Assembly: GCA_905116865.2 (NCBI GenBank) | Contig: CAJHNH020008448.1 | Coordinates: 22,501 to 86,500 of the forward strand | Direction: 5' to 3' | Origin: Candidula unifasciata | Taxonomy: Eukaryota > Mollusca > Gastropoda > Stylommatophora > Geomitridae | DNA length: 64,000 bases | Part shown: piece after piece, positions 34,045 to 45,789 of the stretch | How the letters are laid out: every line of letters begins with the position of its first letter | Numbering within the stretch: the first letter of the stretch is position 1 | Made by a program: the position numbers and the translations under genes | Notes under the pieces: model-generated | What the model saw: only the letters and a program-made list of their open reading frames with translations | Told to the model about the DNA's origin: nothing | Databases searched by the model: none

Positions 34045-34379
34045 AACTAATTTCAATTAATTGACCTGCAAAATTTTTTTTAAATTAGTTAAACAAGACA
34101 CCAAGTGCATCCAGAAGCCAAACTCAAAATAAGAAAATCTAATCAAAAAGCAAACAAGGAATCTCTGTAATGAAAACAAAAACTGGAAGGCATATTGGGG
34201 AATTAGTACCAAAACATGAAGGATAGTCTACACTGGAGCAGGTAGGCTATTATGAAATATGCATCAGTCTCATGGGCTGAAGCAGTGAAAAAAAACTCGA
34301 GAAACCTACAAGAGTTCAAGATATAAAATTACGAATAAGACACAAAGGAATAAGAATATTATTCATCATCAACATCACG

Positions 34380-34570
34380 TAGCAGGTCCTCTGCAGAAAG
34401 TCACCTTTCATCATAGTCTGCCTGAAAGAAACCCAATCTCATCAATTCTGCCCCCTCATGCACTTTTGTATCCAAGGAGTCACTTCTATGCTGTGCTCAT
34501 CTTCTTGTTTGTTGGCTCCTGACCCTCCTTTCTGGTACCATGCCTTCTGCTATTATTTATTGTTTATCCG
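34380..34570 (-). pseudogene. LINE 3'-terminal fragment
   Basis: On the minus strand the region is colinear with the end of the LINE at 7255-7700: a basic Gly/Arg stretch, K-V-H-E-G-A-E-L, F-R/F-Q-A-D-Y-D block. Too short for a function. Confidence 0.55.
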
Positions 34571-34924
34571 CCTTGGCAAATGCTGTCCACAAAAACACTA
34601 CTAGTCTAGCAGTGAATTCCAATCTGCTAGAAAAAAGCATAGCTTATGAAGAGCTACAGAAAACTACATGCCATCCCTATCTGTCTTGAGCTTTAAAACC
34701 CAAAAGAGACTCTTAAAACAATCTATGAAGTTAAACCAGAGAGAAGTACAACAATTACAGACCCGAGCATGTTACAGGGACTGGAAAAAAAATGATACAA
34801 AACAAAATTGCTATTGTATCATTCAATTTGTTCAATTACAGAAGGACTATGTCAAGATAAAGAAATAGACTAGAGAATTTGGTTACCCTAACCTCTATAA
34901 TGAAGATGTAACTAGAAAATCAAA

Positions 34925-35182
34925 CTGAGTCTCTGGAAGTGTGGATATACAGAAGAATAGGTTGTGTTTCATGAAAACTAAAACAATCAACTCTGGAAAG
35001 ATTACAGATGAAAAGAGAATTACTGACAGAAATAAAAATAAAGCAACTAAAATACTTTGGCCATATCAAAAGATATAACATTGCTTTAAAAATCCTACGG
35101 GGAAAAAAAGTCGAGGGCAAGAGAGCAAGAGGTAGACAACATTACAATTGGGAGGACAACATCAAGAGATGGATGAACAGCA
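34925..35182 (+). pseudogene. LINE C-terminal fragment
   Basis: Encodes V-W-I-Y-R-R-I, then L-K-Y-F-G-H-I-K-R-Y and K-R-A-R-G-R-Q, the same family tail as at 7255-7700. It stops exactly at the left end of the piggyBac-like element B, which may have inserted into it. Confidence 0.6.
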
Positions 35183-36055
35183 GTTTAATTCTTTCAGGAC
35201 CACATTTTTTCTGGGGTTTGGACAGCATTAATTGTGAGCGGGATTGTTTTACTGCAACATGACAAAGCTAAAACATTCCTGAAGAAAAAGTATTGGCTGT
35301 ATCAGGACATATAATAAAACAAATTAAAGATAAATGAGTGCAGAATAAATCTAAACTGTTTAAATATCAGTATTAAAAAAAATATTATTAAAATCGCACA
35401 ACATTCAAGAATGTTAGACACATATAAAGATTACCAACATAAAAAATTGTGTGCTTACCTTACTTTTTTTACTTGTTCAACAACACTGCTATCCAATTCT
35501 AAGAATGCACATGCCTTCTCTGTTCAATTATGTATCAGGCTAGTCTTTATTTGAAATAATTAATTTAACTACTTTGGATGTAATGATATTTTTGTATGAC
35601 ATGTCAAATTTCACAACAACCAAAAATTGGGAAAACAGCTGATCGAAACATTGATCAAAATGAAATATTTTGTTCAATGTTTATATTCTAAACTAAATTA
35701 TCGCCGATAGGTTTGTCACTTAGATATCAATCATAATATCAAGACAGTTGTTAACATTTGGCAGAGATTCATCAACGACAGAGCAGTATAAACAGTTGTA
35801 GACCTTTTCCCTTATCATTTAGTATAGAAAAACTATGTAAAAATTTTATCCCATCTAAATAATTTTTTTTAAATAAAAAATAATGCACTGACCACGATAA
35901 ACTTCGCAAACAAAAGGACTTGCTGTTGGTAATCCTAATTGTTCAAAAACTTGTTCATTAAAATTAGTTTTTCCCACAAACAGAACAAAATTAGAGTGTC
36001 TTTATCATTAGCAAATATACTGCCGATACGTCCATTAGGGATACATTTATTCGCC
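35183..36055 (-). mobile_element. Non-autonomous piggyBac-like element, copy B
   Basis: Inverted match to 4858-5731 along its length; the end at 35183 begins TTAATTCTTTCAGGACC. The high-coordinate end is near CCATTAGGGATAC, matching the CCCTTAAAGACG end of copy A. No transposase. The next bases, CTCAACTCAACGCAACTC, belong to something else. Confidence 0.55.
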
Positions 36056-36622
36056 AGGGAATGCTCAACTCAACGCAACTCAACTAACCTTTAAAAGAGC
36101 TGTCGGCCTGTTATAGTTTACATCTAGGCTGCAAAATGTGCACATTTTGGCTCAAAACATCAAGTTTCAACAAACCCTTAATTTGTCACAAATTGCTTGT
36201 TCAGGGGCATTGGGTCTATCCCTATTTCCTCTAAAGAGGTCCCAGAACTCACACGAGGGTGATAGCACTGTTACACAATATTTTGGAGAGAAAAAACTGG
36301 TGAGCCACTGTGGGATTTCAAACGAAGATCATCAATTTAATCAAGACAAAGTATGAGGATATAAAATCCTGAACTCTCCATGATGGTAAATAAAAGGTAA
36401 AGTATGAAATACAATAGGTTATGGCTGGATTGTCTTTTGCCCCCTTTATCATTCTTGCTGACCAAAAATTGATTTTGAAGAACACCATCATCGTATGTTC
36501 TTGGCTGAAAATCAATTATTTGCTTCAGATCTGAGATTATCAAGCAATGCAAGATTCTTTGTATGGAGCAAACTAGCTTTTTTTCTGAAGCATTCTCTTA
36601 AGTCCAATACAATTACAACTTT
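36056..36622. other. No gene recognised
   Basis: Short frames only. No repeat match noticed before the G tract at 36623. Confidence 0.5.
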
Positions 36623-36641
36623 GGGGGGGGGGGGGGGGGGG

Positions 36642-36900
36642 CAGCAAAGTGGTCAAGCCATTTGCCTCGCACTCTAAAGGTCACAGGTTCATTTCACGGC
36701 AGTGCCATTCAGTTCACAAATGCAATTTTTATGGAGATCCAAGGAGATCGTTGCTGGAGCTATGAAGGTTGTGCGCCATGTGATGTTCTTGACAGGCAGC
36801 TAGTTGTTCTGTGGAGAAAGACTCAGTTATATGGGATTGGGATAAAACCCGGTGAAATAAAGTCGATCCTGTCACCTTTACCTTTACAAGTGATTAGGCT
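36642..36900 (+). repeat. tRNA-derived SINE family S3
   Basis: Starts after a G tract (36623-36641) with GCAGCAAAGTGGTCAAGCC, an A-box-like segment, and has GGTTCATTTC (36686-36695) as a B box. The body includes GATCGTTGCTGGAGCTATGA and CAGGCAGCTAGTTGTTCTG, shared with 33893-34015. Confidence 0.7.
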
Positions 36901-37139
36901 GTACTAATCTCCAGCCTCTAAAAAACTGCCATTATCACATCCACCTCTTTTCACATGCTCCATGTTGTGACATCATATACCACTTTAGCAATAAAGTCCA
37001 TCCATTCTTTTTTTTTTGGCTCCAATAACATGGGCAAGAATTGTTCTTAATCAGCTGTTGCCAAGATCTAATTAGAGTTTGTGACCACATTTGGTAATAC
37101 TTGTTAAATCAAATAATAGTAAAAAGAAATCTGGCAGAC

Positions 37140-37292
37140 CTCAGCTAATGCACAAAGAGTCTGATAGCTTGTTGACAGCTGTCTGATATTATTAGAATCT
37201 CCTCCATTTTTGCTCTTTTGGGAAAAAGAATCCACTTTGGCTTTCAGTTTGTTCAACTCTGACCTGTTGCTCAAAATGTCATCATAGAGATC
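37140..37292 (-). CDS. Nesprin-like spectrin exon 8 (51 codons)
   Basis: Acceptor CCCTGCAG before D-L-Y-D-D-I. The donor GAG|GTCTGC is weak (GT followed by C) but keeps phase 0 and the 51-codon family length. Tyr43 is conserved. Lower certainty at the 3' edge than in sister exons. Confidence 0.8.
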
Positions 37293-37423
37293 CTGCAGGG
37301 AATAAAAGAATAACCTGTCCTGTCAGTAAACATCTTTTACCACGCTAAGGGACATAATGTACAGAAGTCACAGTCTTCACAAACATTAGATAAACATATC
37401 AAAGTAATAAGTAAAAAAAAAAA

Positions 37424-37455
37424 ATAGGGCATATAGGGCTAGACCTATATATTAT
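37424..37455 (-). repeat. Inverted copy of the 10405 motif
   Basis: TAGGGCTAGACCTATATA is the reverse complement of the motif at 10405-10432. The following 50 bases may be its decayed head. Confidence 0.5.
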
Positions 37456-37639
37456 AGACCAACGGCACAAGATGGGTGATGTGGTCAGCATCCCACCGGC
37501 ATATCAAAGTAATATTTGCCCTTTATTGGTAAGTCTAATTACTGTTTAACATTAGAAATATTTATAATTTCTTCCTGTATACTTTCGACAAATATTAGTT
37601 ACCACAGTTTCACCCTTTTCAGGATGAAATTTTTCGTTA

Positions 37640-37820
37640 TTTGAAGCCCTACTCTGGCTTTTGCCAGGGGCCGCAATATAGGCAGGTCATAAATATGGCC
37701 AATTGTCTGAATGCGGTTTCTGGGACCTCTCCACGGCAATCCTCATCCACATGGTGGCACTTTGTGTCATCGGGTGTTTATCGCTTGTGTGATGTCCTGG
37801 TGGGGTAGAAATTCAGTCAG
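37640..37820 (-). repeat. Interspersed repeat family S2, inverted copy
   Basis: Reverse complement of 28794-28990 in full block order, ending with GATGTCCTGGTGGGGTAG at 37806 or so. Confidence 0.75.
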
Positions 37821-38664
37821 TCATACTTTCGACAACTCCGTGTATAACAGCACTTTTATAAAACCAGACTTTTTAAATCTTGGGTTTAAGAGCAGTTTAG
37901 GGAACATCATAGATGCTACATCTCTTCAAGCAAATATCATGAGGTAGATTATAGCTGTTAGAGTAAAATATTAATCTTGAACATGTTGGAAATAAGTTTC
38001 TCGTGTATTGTTTTTACTGTGTACATCATCTGTGAGGATGTTTTCAATACTTTTATAGTGTAGGAATCTTGTTGTTTTATTCATTGATTAAAGTTTGGTA
38101 CCATCCCCATAATGAAGGTTATCAATGGTGTGACTCTCGTACCATTGTCTGAAAACCATAAGAATGGATTTTTACTCGTCCACCAAGAGGAAACGAATCA
38201 CAGTAATCGAGGGTCATGAAATGGTTAAAAAGTTTGATTGTTTTGGTATACTTTTTTCTTTCCTTATGTTGAGAGTCCTACTCATATTCTGTATTGTGTT
38301 AATTTCACCATCTTAATATTCCCATGTCAGTAACACATTTGTTGTGCCAGAGACGGACAAGCAGATAACTTGAAGTCAGTGGGATAGGAAGAATTTTATT
38401 ATCATTACTTGCACCGTCATATATGTATAATAAATTCCTGTATTTCTGTTTGAAGTTACACTGGTTATTAGAGGTTCTCTAGAAGACTCATACTGCTCAA
38501 AAAAGAAGTCAGATAAGATATAGAAAATGTCTGGAAATAACTATAGTTAAACCAGACATCTCTAATGCAATACTTCACTTGTTACACCGGTAAAATTTAT
38601 GTAACATTCCTTTAGCTGTAATTTAGAAAATAAAAAACAAACATATTTATGTGACTTTTTAAAG
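37821..38664. other. Intron without recognisable features
   Basis: AT-rich; no motif or repeat match. Confidence 0.5.
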
Positions 38665-38872
38665 AGAAAATATGAATGTATCCTGACAAAGCAGCTGAAT
38701 AAATGACAAGTAAACAAATATAATTAAAAAAACAAAACAAAATGAATGTAGCCTGGCAAAGCAGCTGAATAAACGACGAGTAAACAAATATAATAATAGA
38801 ACAATATTAATGTAGCCTGGCAAAGCAGTTGAATAAATGATGAGTAAACAAATATAATAAAAACAACAGAAA
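38665..38872. repeat. Three tandem copies of a 67-70 bp unit
   Basis: AATGTAGCCTGGCAAAGCAG-type units begin near 38672, 38742 and 38809, each followed by GAATAAA and GAGTAAACAAATATAAT. Differences are mostly point changes. Confidence 0.85.
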
Positions 38873-38978
38873 GAAATACACAGCTGTCATAATGAAATTA
38901 ATGAGGTGACCATAACTTATTTATATAAGTACTCTGCAATATCAGCAGTACAAGAAGCAGTTAGAAAATAATAATCAC

Positions 38979-39308
38979 CTCTGCCTTCTGAAGCTGAGAT
39001 CTTGTATTGGATAAATGAGCTGTAGGTTGAACACAGCTTTTCAGCTTGTTCTCCATCATTTCTATCCAGCCGTTAAGTGCAGAATTTTCATCATCAAGGT
39101 CCTTCCATTGTGCAATACTTGTTTCCAATTTGTGTTCAATATTATTGACAACAGATGCGAATGCATTCCAGTCTTCCTGCAGACTCTTTCTCTCTTTCAG
39201 CAATGCATCCTGGCCTTGAGAATATGTTGTTGCACCACTTAGCCTTTCACCTTTGGTAGTCACCAGGTTTAGCAATTCATGACCTTGGCCTAAGGTGGCT
39301 TTGAAAAC
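38979..39308 (-). CDS. Nesprin-like spectrin exon 7 (110 codons)
   Basis: Acceptor TGTTCAG before V-F-K-A-T-L; donor GAG|GTGATT. Trp at 47, 68 and 81 fall in register with the exon at 31884. It is an unsplit form of the third cassette element. Confidence 0.9.
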
Positions 39309-39544
39309 CTGAACAGTAAAATTATATATAAGTAACAGAAACATGAACTAAACTGTTATACTACTTATAGCACACTACTATGTGGCATTGTTCTAATGCC
39401 TGTTCCTTTTTTTTTAAATTGAAGTTTCTGTGATCAGACATGATTTCCCTTGCAAATAAACCCAGAGTAGACATTTTCTTCAATAACATAATCAGTTTGG
39501 GAGGCTGGCTATTTTGTTTCTTCTAAATAATTGTCTCTTGCTAT

Positions 39545-40130
39545 ATAGCTCCTCTTCTTCTTCTTCTTCACTTCCTCTTTTACTGCTCTGGGTGTCGAGG
39601 GAGATATAAGGTTCTGCTTCTTGCTCTTCTGGTGGCCTTGACCACAGACACATCATGCTGATATAGTTTCTTTAATGTTATCTATCTTTCCATCTTGTTC
39701 TTGGTCTACCTTGTGCTCTATGTCCTTCTCCTCTTTTACTGTATGCCTGTTATGGAAAGGCATCACAAGATATTCTTTCTAAGTCTAAGTGGGCAAATCA
39801 TTTGATTTGCTATCTTTGTATGTAATTCAGAATTGGTCCTGTGTCTACTTTTTCTCTTAAGACCAAATTTCTGATTTTATCTTTTCTGACGACTCCTGCA
39901 GCCCTTATCTGATATCTCATTTCCATGGTTACTACTTTTCTTTTCTGATGTTTTTGAGTGACAATGTCTGGCACTGGTAACATAGAATTGGAATGAATAT
40001 GCTTTGTATGAGATGTTTCTTTTTGCTGATCATGACTGTTATATGCTGTAAGAGGGGAAGGGTTGATAGGAAAGGATGGATGGGGAGGGGGGGAGGGAGG
40101 GGATATATCAACGCAACACATGGTGTGTTA
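39545..40130 (-). pseudogene. RTE-like LINE 3' end
   Basis: Minus strand reads C-Y-Q-C-Q-T near 39975, R-A-A-G-V-V-R-K-D-K-I-R, then a basic G-R-P-R-T-R-W-K-D tail and a (GAA)n 3' tail at about 39550. Same family as 32595-33430 but with more breaks. Confidence 0.65.
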
Positions 40131-40889
40131 TTATTTATTTCGTGTTTGGTCTCGGTGTACAAAATAAATCTGGCCAAATATTAAAAAATTAGAATATATG
40201 CTGTATCTTTGAAAGTCATACACTGATGCTTTTTCATTGTGATTATCGTGCTAAATTGGGTTTCTACTTTTAAATCATTTGGGACTAAAAGAGGTAATGC
40301 CTTTGTGCTCTACTGCTATATTTAGTTTCTGCTTCTTCCTTCCTATTGACATTACTGCTGTCTATATAAGAGTATGCTGATAAATGTGCTTATACAAATT
40401 CTCCGAATAGACATGTCAAATTTCTTATATTCAAAAACTGGTTATCAGGATTGCAAAAAGTGGGACAGAAGTTTTGTTATATTTTGTATTAATGAAAGAC
40501 ATAATACGGTTTTATTGAGCTTACCACTATCTTTCAGTAACAAAACCCAAATGCAAATGTGGGTCAACAGAAAGGGACACTAATTATATCAGGATCATAT
40601 CACGAATAACTCTGATGATGTAATCATGCTCTTTCAACAGTTTACAGCACTTCCCACAGTCTATGGCTCAACTCTTTGCCCTACATCTAACATTACCCTT
40701 AATGTCTCAGCACAATCTAAATTCCTCCTTTGACTAAATTCTGTTCATGCCAGAAAGTGCTATCTCAAAAGAAAATATGCTTCCTGGAACAAATAAAACA
40801 TGCAGTAGACTAATCACTTCTCTAATCCCCTGAATAGACCTGATCCTGAACATCCCCTGGATATTCAACCAGCCTCTCGGGACCTTGAC

Positions 40890-42060
40890 ATTAATATTAA
40901 GACACCAAGCAAAACAAAAAATCCTTAAAACTATCCACACTTTAAAGAACAATAAAGCACCAGACAAAGACAAACTGCTAGCCGAACTTCCCAACACAAC
41001 TGCCAGCATTCTAGAACCATAATTCATGGATATTTGGGAGAAAGAGGTGTTGCCTGATGACTGGACTAAAGGAACAATAGTCAAAATCCCCTAAAAAGGA
41101 GACTTAACATACTGCAATAATTGAAAGGGAATTACTATACTCTCAGTACCAAGCAGTACTTTTTGTAAAATCATCATAGCACGGCTTGAAAAGGGAGTAG
41201 AGAAATGCCTATGAGCAGAACAAGCAGGATTCAGAAAGGGCAGAGGAACAGCTGAGCACATCTACACCCCACACAACATTTTAGAACAATGCAATGAATG
41301 GCAAAGAAGTATATATATATATATATATATATTATAATTTTGTTTACTCTGAGAAAGCTTTTGACAATCTGACAGTCTCTAGAAAATATTACAATATTAT
41401 GGAATCCCAGAAAAGACAGCCAACATAAATGCTCTCTTCTATAAAAACTTTTCCTGCAGTATAAAAAAAATTGCAACACATCTTTCCAATAAAGACAGGT
41501 GTAAGATAGGGATGTGTTATGTTATCTCTTCTTTTTAACCTTGTGATTGATTGGATACTATAGAACAAAGCAGTAGACAAGACAACGAGAGGCATATGAT
41601 GGACTCCATTTACCAGCATCATTTTGCCAGTTATTCTTTATGGAGCAGAATGCTGGAGAATGACCAAAAAAGATGTGCACAAGCTATCCACTTTCCACCA
41701 CACGTCAACATAGAATTATCAAACTTTTTAGGCCAGATACAATCTCAAACACTAAACTAGTTCAAATCACAAACCAAGAAACTCTAGACAGTATGATAAC
41801 CAAGAGAAGATGGTAATGGCTTAGCCATGCCATGAGAATGAATCCTGATATACCTGCCAAAACAGCTCTCACATGGATACCAGAGGGAAAGAGAAAAAAA
41901 GGGACACCCAAAAAACAACATGGAGATGAACGATGGAAAGTGAACTGAGTGCTGCATCTCTGACATTGAAAATTGCGCTGAAGATTGCACAGAACAGGAA
42001 AACATGGTAAGCCCTCTCTGAAGCCTCATGTGCCACTAGGCAAAATGAGAAATGATGATA
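40890..42060 (+). pseudogene. RTE-like LINE reverse transcriptase remnant
   Basis: Plus-strand order: N-K-A-P-D-K-D, D-D-W-T-K-G-T-I-V-K-I-P, K-G-I-T-I-L-S-V-P-S, E-Q-A-G-F-R-K-G-R-G-T-A, E-K/E-S-F-D block, Y-G-I-P-E-K, then after a deleted active-site region I-L-P-V-I-L-Y-G-A-E-C-W and a C-terminal A-L-S-E-A-S-C-A-T-R-Q-N-E-K ending in an ATGATGATAAT tail. The ending is typical of RTE elements. An AT microsatellite interrupts it at 41311-41333. Antisense to the host gene. Confidence 0.75.
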
Positions 42061-42244
42061 ATTACTTAAACACTTAAAAAAACAACCAAAAGGGATACAG
42101 AGGTCCCATGCGGTGGGGCAACAGGGTTAAAATAGCTTGAACAGAACAAGAAAACAGTGCTGGCTTAAGAGACAGACACTTACAGGAACAACTGCAGAAA
42201 GTTATATCAGTAAGACAAACTAACAATAAAATAATTTTTTTTAC

Positions 42245-42409
42245 CTTGAGCTGATGAAGTTTGTCTTGCAGAGTTTTCTTGTCCCCTGAATAGTCTGCCA
42301 GATGCTCAACCTGATGCTTTGATTTGGCAAGCCAGTTATAACATTCATCATATGACTTGCGATACTCTTCATAACTTCCAACTTGCTCTTCAGTTTGGTC
42401 CACAACATC
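42245..42409 (-). CDS. Nesprin-like spectrin exon 6 (55 codons)
   Basis: Acceptor TTCTGTAAG before D-V-V-D-Q-T; donor AAG|GTAAAA. W-L at 26-27 and the block Y-S-G-D-K-K-T-L-Q-D-K-L, with a close parallel in exon 33560, support nesprin identity. Confidence 0.9.
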
Positions 42410-43329
42410 CTTACAGAAACGAGAATTGATTATAATATAACTGGTCAAATGTTAGATTGAGGCAATGTGTATTTGAAGACAATGATCTAAGTGTGATGAA
42501 ACCACCGCAGTGCTTTCAGAATTTCAAAGTTTTAATCATTTCTTTTGTTCAGTTAAGAAACTAAGAATTATTTTTACTATGCACTAAGCCCAAATAATTA
42601 AACCATGAAGGACCAAAAAAATTGTTTTCAAATCTTAGACCAGACAAGGAAACTAGTCCTGGTCTAAGATTACATAATATTATCAGCCAGTCCGCCTGGG
42701 TAAAAAAGAGGTGTCAGACGTACTACATGATCAGGCAAGCTAGGAATTAATCTGGTCCAGTAGCAAACTCCTCACATGATGGCTACTCTAGGTTGGTTTT
42801 TCACACCTTTTAATGACACTGGGTAGAACCAGATTCGCCCCACTTAATAATGTTCAATCAGAAGGGGGCAGTCAGTAATTGACTGACAGCAATAAAGAAA
42901 TATAAGTAATTTAAAGGTCCTTCAGGGGTGGGGTTGCCTCTCCTGAAGGAAAAAGTTTATACAGATAAGAGAAGGAGGAGCTAAACTCTGCTAACTGAGA
43001 TGAGGGGAAAAGATTAATTCAGTTTGGGGACGAGACCAATTCAGACTGCTGCCAGCATGCCACTAACTGAGAGCTACACTAGAAAGTAATCCTAGCTGTG
43101 TGAGACACTTTTTGTTTGACAAATTGCTGGAATTTTACCAGGTATGACTGAATATTAATTTCACTCATTTATTCATCTGTTAGGAGTTAAGCTATTCTAT
43201 TCTACCTTTCCTGAATTATCTGAATACACATTCCTCTTGAAATAGTTCTTTGTAAGTATTCAAATTTCTCAGTTAAAAAAACAACATGAAGATCAGTGCA
43301 AACTGAAATAATGCAAGTTAGTAGAACCC
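42410..43329. other. Intron; no gene recognised
   Basis: GC content rises at about 42650-43140. I saw no coding block; a solo LTR or another repeat is possible but unsupported. Confidence 0.4.
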
Positions 43330-43800
43330 CTGACCCACTACACATACTGATGGATGATTCCCGTCTGAATCAAGTTAGAGAATTTAAATATCTAGAAAGT
43401 ATGATCACGGAAGATGGTGGAATTGACAGAGAAACCAGACTTCAGAAAGCAAGTGCACTTTAATAGCGTCACCATTTTTAAGACATCAACAAATAACTAT
43501 GAGTGCAAAGAGACAGATTATAAACAAGATATTCATTCTAACATTTAGTTATCAGTGCCAAACATGGACACTATCTAAACCGCATATACAAGAGATGAGA
43601 TGCCTGAGAAAAGCTGTCAACTTTACCATCTGAGATTGAGTTAATAATGATTCTATGATACAAATTGAGGAAACAACACCTTGTACTAGATTCATTAAGA
43701 AACAGCAGATCAGTTTGCATCCCATTCTTTGTCAGATAATCAAAGACGTGCAAAAGTTGAAAGAAATTGAATGTCCCAAGCCCTAACATCATTTTTAATC
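43330..43800 (+). pseudogene. LINE fragment
   Basis: Encodes V-R-E-F-K-Y-L-E-S-M-I-T-E-D-G-G-I-D, the post-active-site block of RTE-like RTs, then decays into stops. Confidence 0.6.
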
Positions 43801-43806
43801 ATTTCC

Positions 43807-43872
43807 GTAACAGTTCTGAATCGTGAATAAACAGTTCTGAATCGTGAATAAACAGTTCTGAATTGTGAATAC
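43807..43872. repeat. Three copies of a 22-bp unit
   Basis: AACAGTTCTGAATCGTGAAT repeats three times head to tail, the last with one change. Confidence 0.85.
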
Positions 43873-44461
43873 CACTAAATATTTGTGTATGAAATAAACA
43901 CTGACAACCAGAAACTTGTCTCATCAGTTCAATTGTCTCAGCAGCATTTCTCCCCAGTTTAATTCAGAATTTAATGTTCTCCCTTTACTTCATGCGTATA
44001 TAACCATGCACCTATCCCAAGTTGAATAAAATGGTGGATTATTTTTTAAATGCAATTTTGCCAGGTCACAGACAAATGTTGCCTGTTTGCAAGACGTACT
44101 TTGCATCATGATTGGCATGTTTGTTTGGGACATAATAAAATATCACATTATTGAATTATCGGACTGTGTATGAGCAATAACACACTAAAATAACATTTAA
44201 ACATTTTATATAAATGTCTCAGTCACAGCAGCAAAAACATAAATAAACTGTTATGTGTTGATTCAGACCTTGATGCTAGGCACTGAGGACTGCTACAGTG
44301 TTAGTCTTTGTGTCAGGTGACAATATCCTAATGACAAGAATACAATGACAATACAGTTTTGTAATAACAATAGAAAACAGCCATTTCCTTCCTCCCTTCC
44401 ATATCCATTGATCAATAAATCATATCAACAATAAAAATATGTCAAATGACAATCTTATTAC

Positions 44462-44602
44462 CTTGCTGTTCTTGACAAGAGCTGCATATCTAGATTTCAG
44501 CTCAGCAGTTTTGCTTCCAGAATAACTATCTTGTAACTGGCCAGCTTTGTCCTCTAGTTGGCTGAACAGACTGCTGTGTGCCAGAACGTCTGCTTGAAGT
44601 TC
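44462..44602 (-). CDS. Nesprin-like spectrin exon 5 (47 codons)
   Basis: Acceptor ATAAACAG before E-L-Q-A-D-V-L-A-H; donor AAG|GTAATA. Same element as the 51-codon exons but four codons shorter, so R-Y falls at 38-39 instead of 42-43. The shortening lies between helices B and C. Confidence 0.88.
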
Positions 44603-44754
44603 CTGTTTATAATTGATGGGTTTTCAGTCAATAAATAAATGTAACCATGTGTGCTCTCCCTTCTCTTATTTAATATTTACATTGAATATCTCAAGAAACC
44701 AACTTCAAAGCAGTTGACCCAGAGAAAATGAGCAGATGGCCTTTAATTATAGTT

Positions 44755-45010
44755 TTTTATTTACCTAGGTTGTGTTATTAATTAAAAATAAAGTGACAAC
44801 TGGATTGTGACTTTTAGAGTTTGATTTAATTTAATGTTGGATGTGGATGTCACAGTTTTGTGGGACACAAAGGACACCATTTAGTTGCGGAAGATACAAC
44901 CATCAACTTCATGTACTCCTAATGAGGAGGATCGTTCTCCTGGGAATGACCAACAGGAGTTAGGAGGTGGTGGCTAAAAGTGGTGGCTCTGCAACAGTAA
45001 TCTCCATTAT
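44755..45010 (+). repeat. Repeat family S4, copy 1
   Basis: TTTACCTAGGTTGTGTTAT, AAAGTG, GGATTGTGAC, GTTGGATGTGGATG, CACAAAGGACA, GGAAGATACAAC and GGTGGCT blocks recur in order at 51850-52075. Nature unknown. Confidence 0.6.
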
Positions 45011-45096
45011 TATAAAATGGCTCCTGTTAGCAGAATTTTGGAAACCCTGACAAAGAGATCGTCACAGACTGCACTCTCTCGTGGAACGTAGGTGGG

Positions 45097-45684
45097 TTGC
45101 GGTTAGGGTCAGTTGTGGATGTTTTGGAGCAATTAAAAACGCTCACATTGTGGAATATAGAACATTTGACATCTACACAGCTGACAACAACGTTTTTTTC
45201 CCCTTGCAACTCTATGTGCAATCGGCGAGAAATTGCCAATTCAGTAGGGGTAGCTCTGAAAGGGCCATTCATTCTAATGTATACTTCTGCGTTCACGCAT
45301 GACTTAAGAATTTTACACATTAGTATATCTGGAGAAAGGTCAGAATCGGGACCTGCCGCAGCAACAAAGACGGCAGACTATTGTTTTGGTGGCCAGAATG
45401 CAACAATGCCTGCCAGAAGTGTCGTTAACACGTCGCGACTCACACATACACAAGTCACTGGAGAGATGCCCACAGGAATAAAGACTGAACACACAAGTTG
45501 CTTGACAAATGTCCACAGGAAAAAGAAATGCACCAAAGAAAAAAACGAACAAACACCTTGGCAACAGTTGGCAATGCTTCATATCGTAGACACACACAAT
45601 GGGAAACCCGCTCTTACCATAGAAAATATTGGACTGTCCCGTGATGTTATCTTGGAAAGATATTGGGAAAGAACCAAGAATTAG
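45097..45684 (+). other. Unrecognised 195-codon open frame
   Basis: Open frame in the largest intron, antisense to the host gene, followed by a stop. It ends with I-G-L-S-R-D-V-I-L-E-R-Y-W. The opposite strand is also partly open, so it may be chance or the decayed 5' part of the LINE that begins downstream. I cannot assign a function. Confidence 0.2.
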
Positions 45685-45789
45685 ACTCAGAACTGACAAA
45701 CCAAGTGGAGTTCATTCCTAGGAAAAAAAGGTTGGTCTAAAGTGGTAGACAGAATGACCACAGAAGAATAAGTCATTTACTACCGGAGG

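Noticed and set aside
36642..36720. Functional tRNA gene
   Set aside because: A and B boxes are present but no cloverleaf stem closes, and a SINE body follows.
42640..43145. Solo LTR or plus-strand first exon
   Set aside because: Somewhat higher GC and a GT-like donor at the end, but no repeat partner, no clear promoter and no frame.
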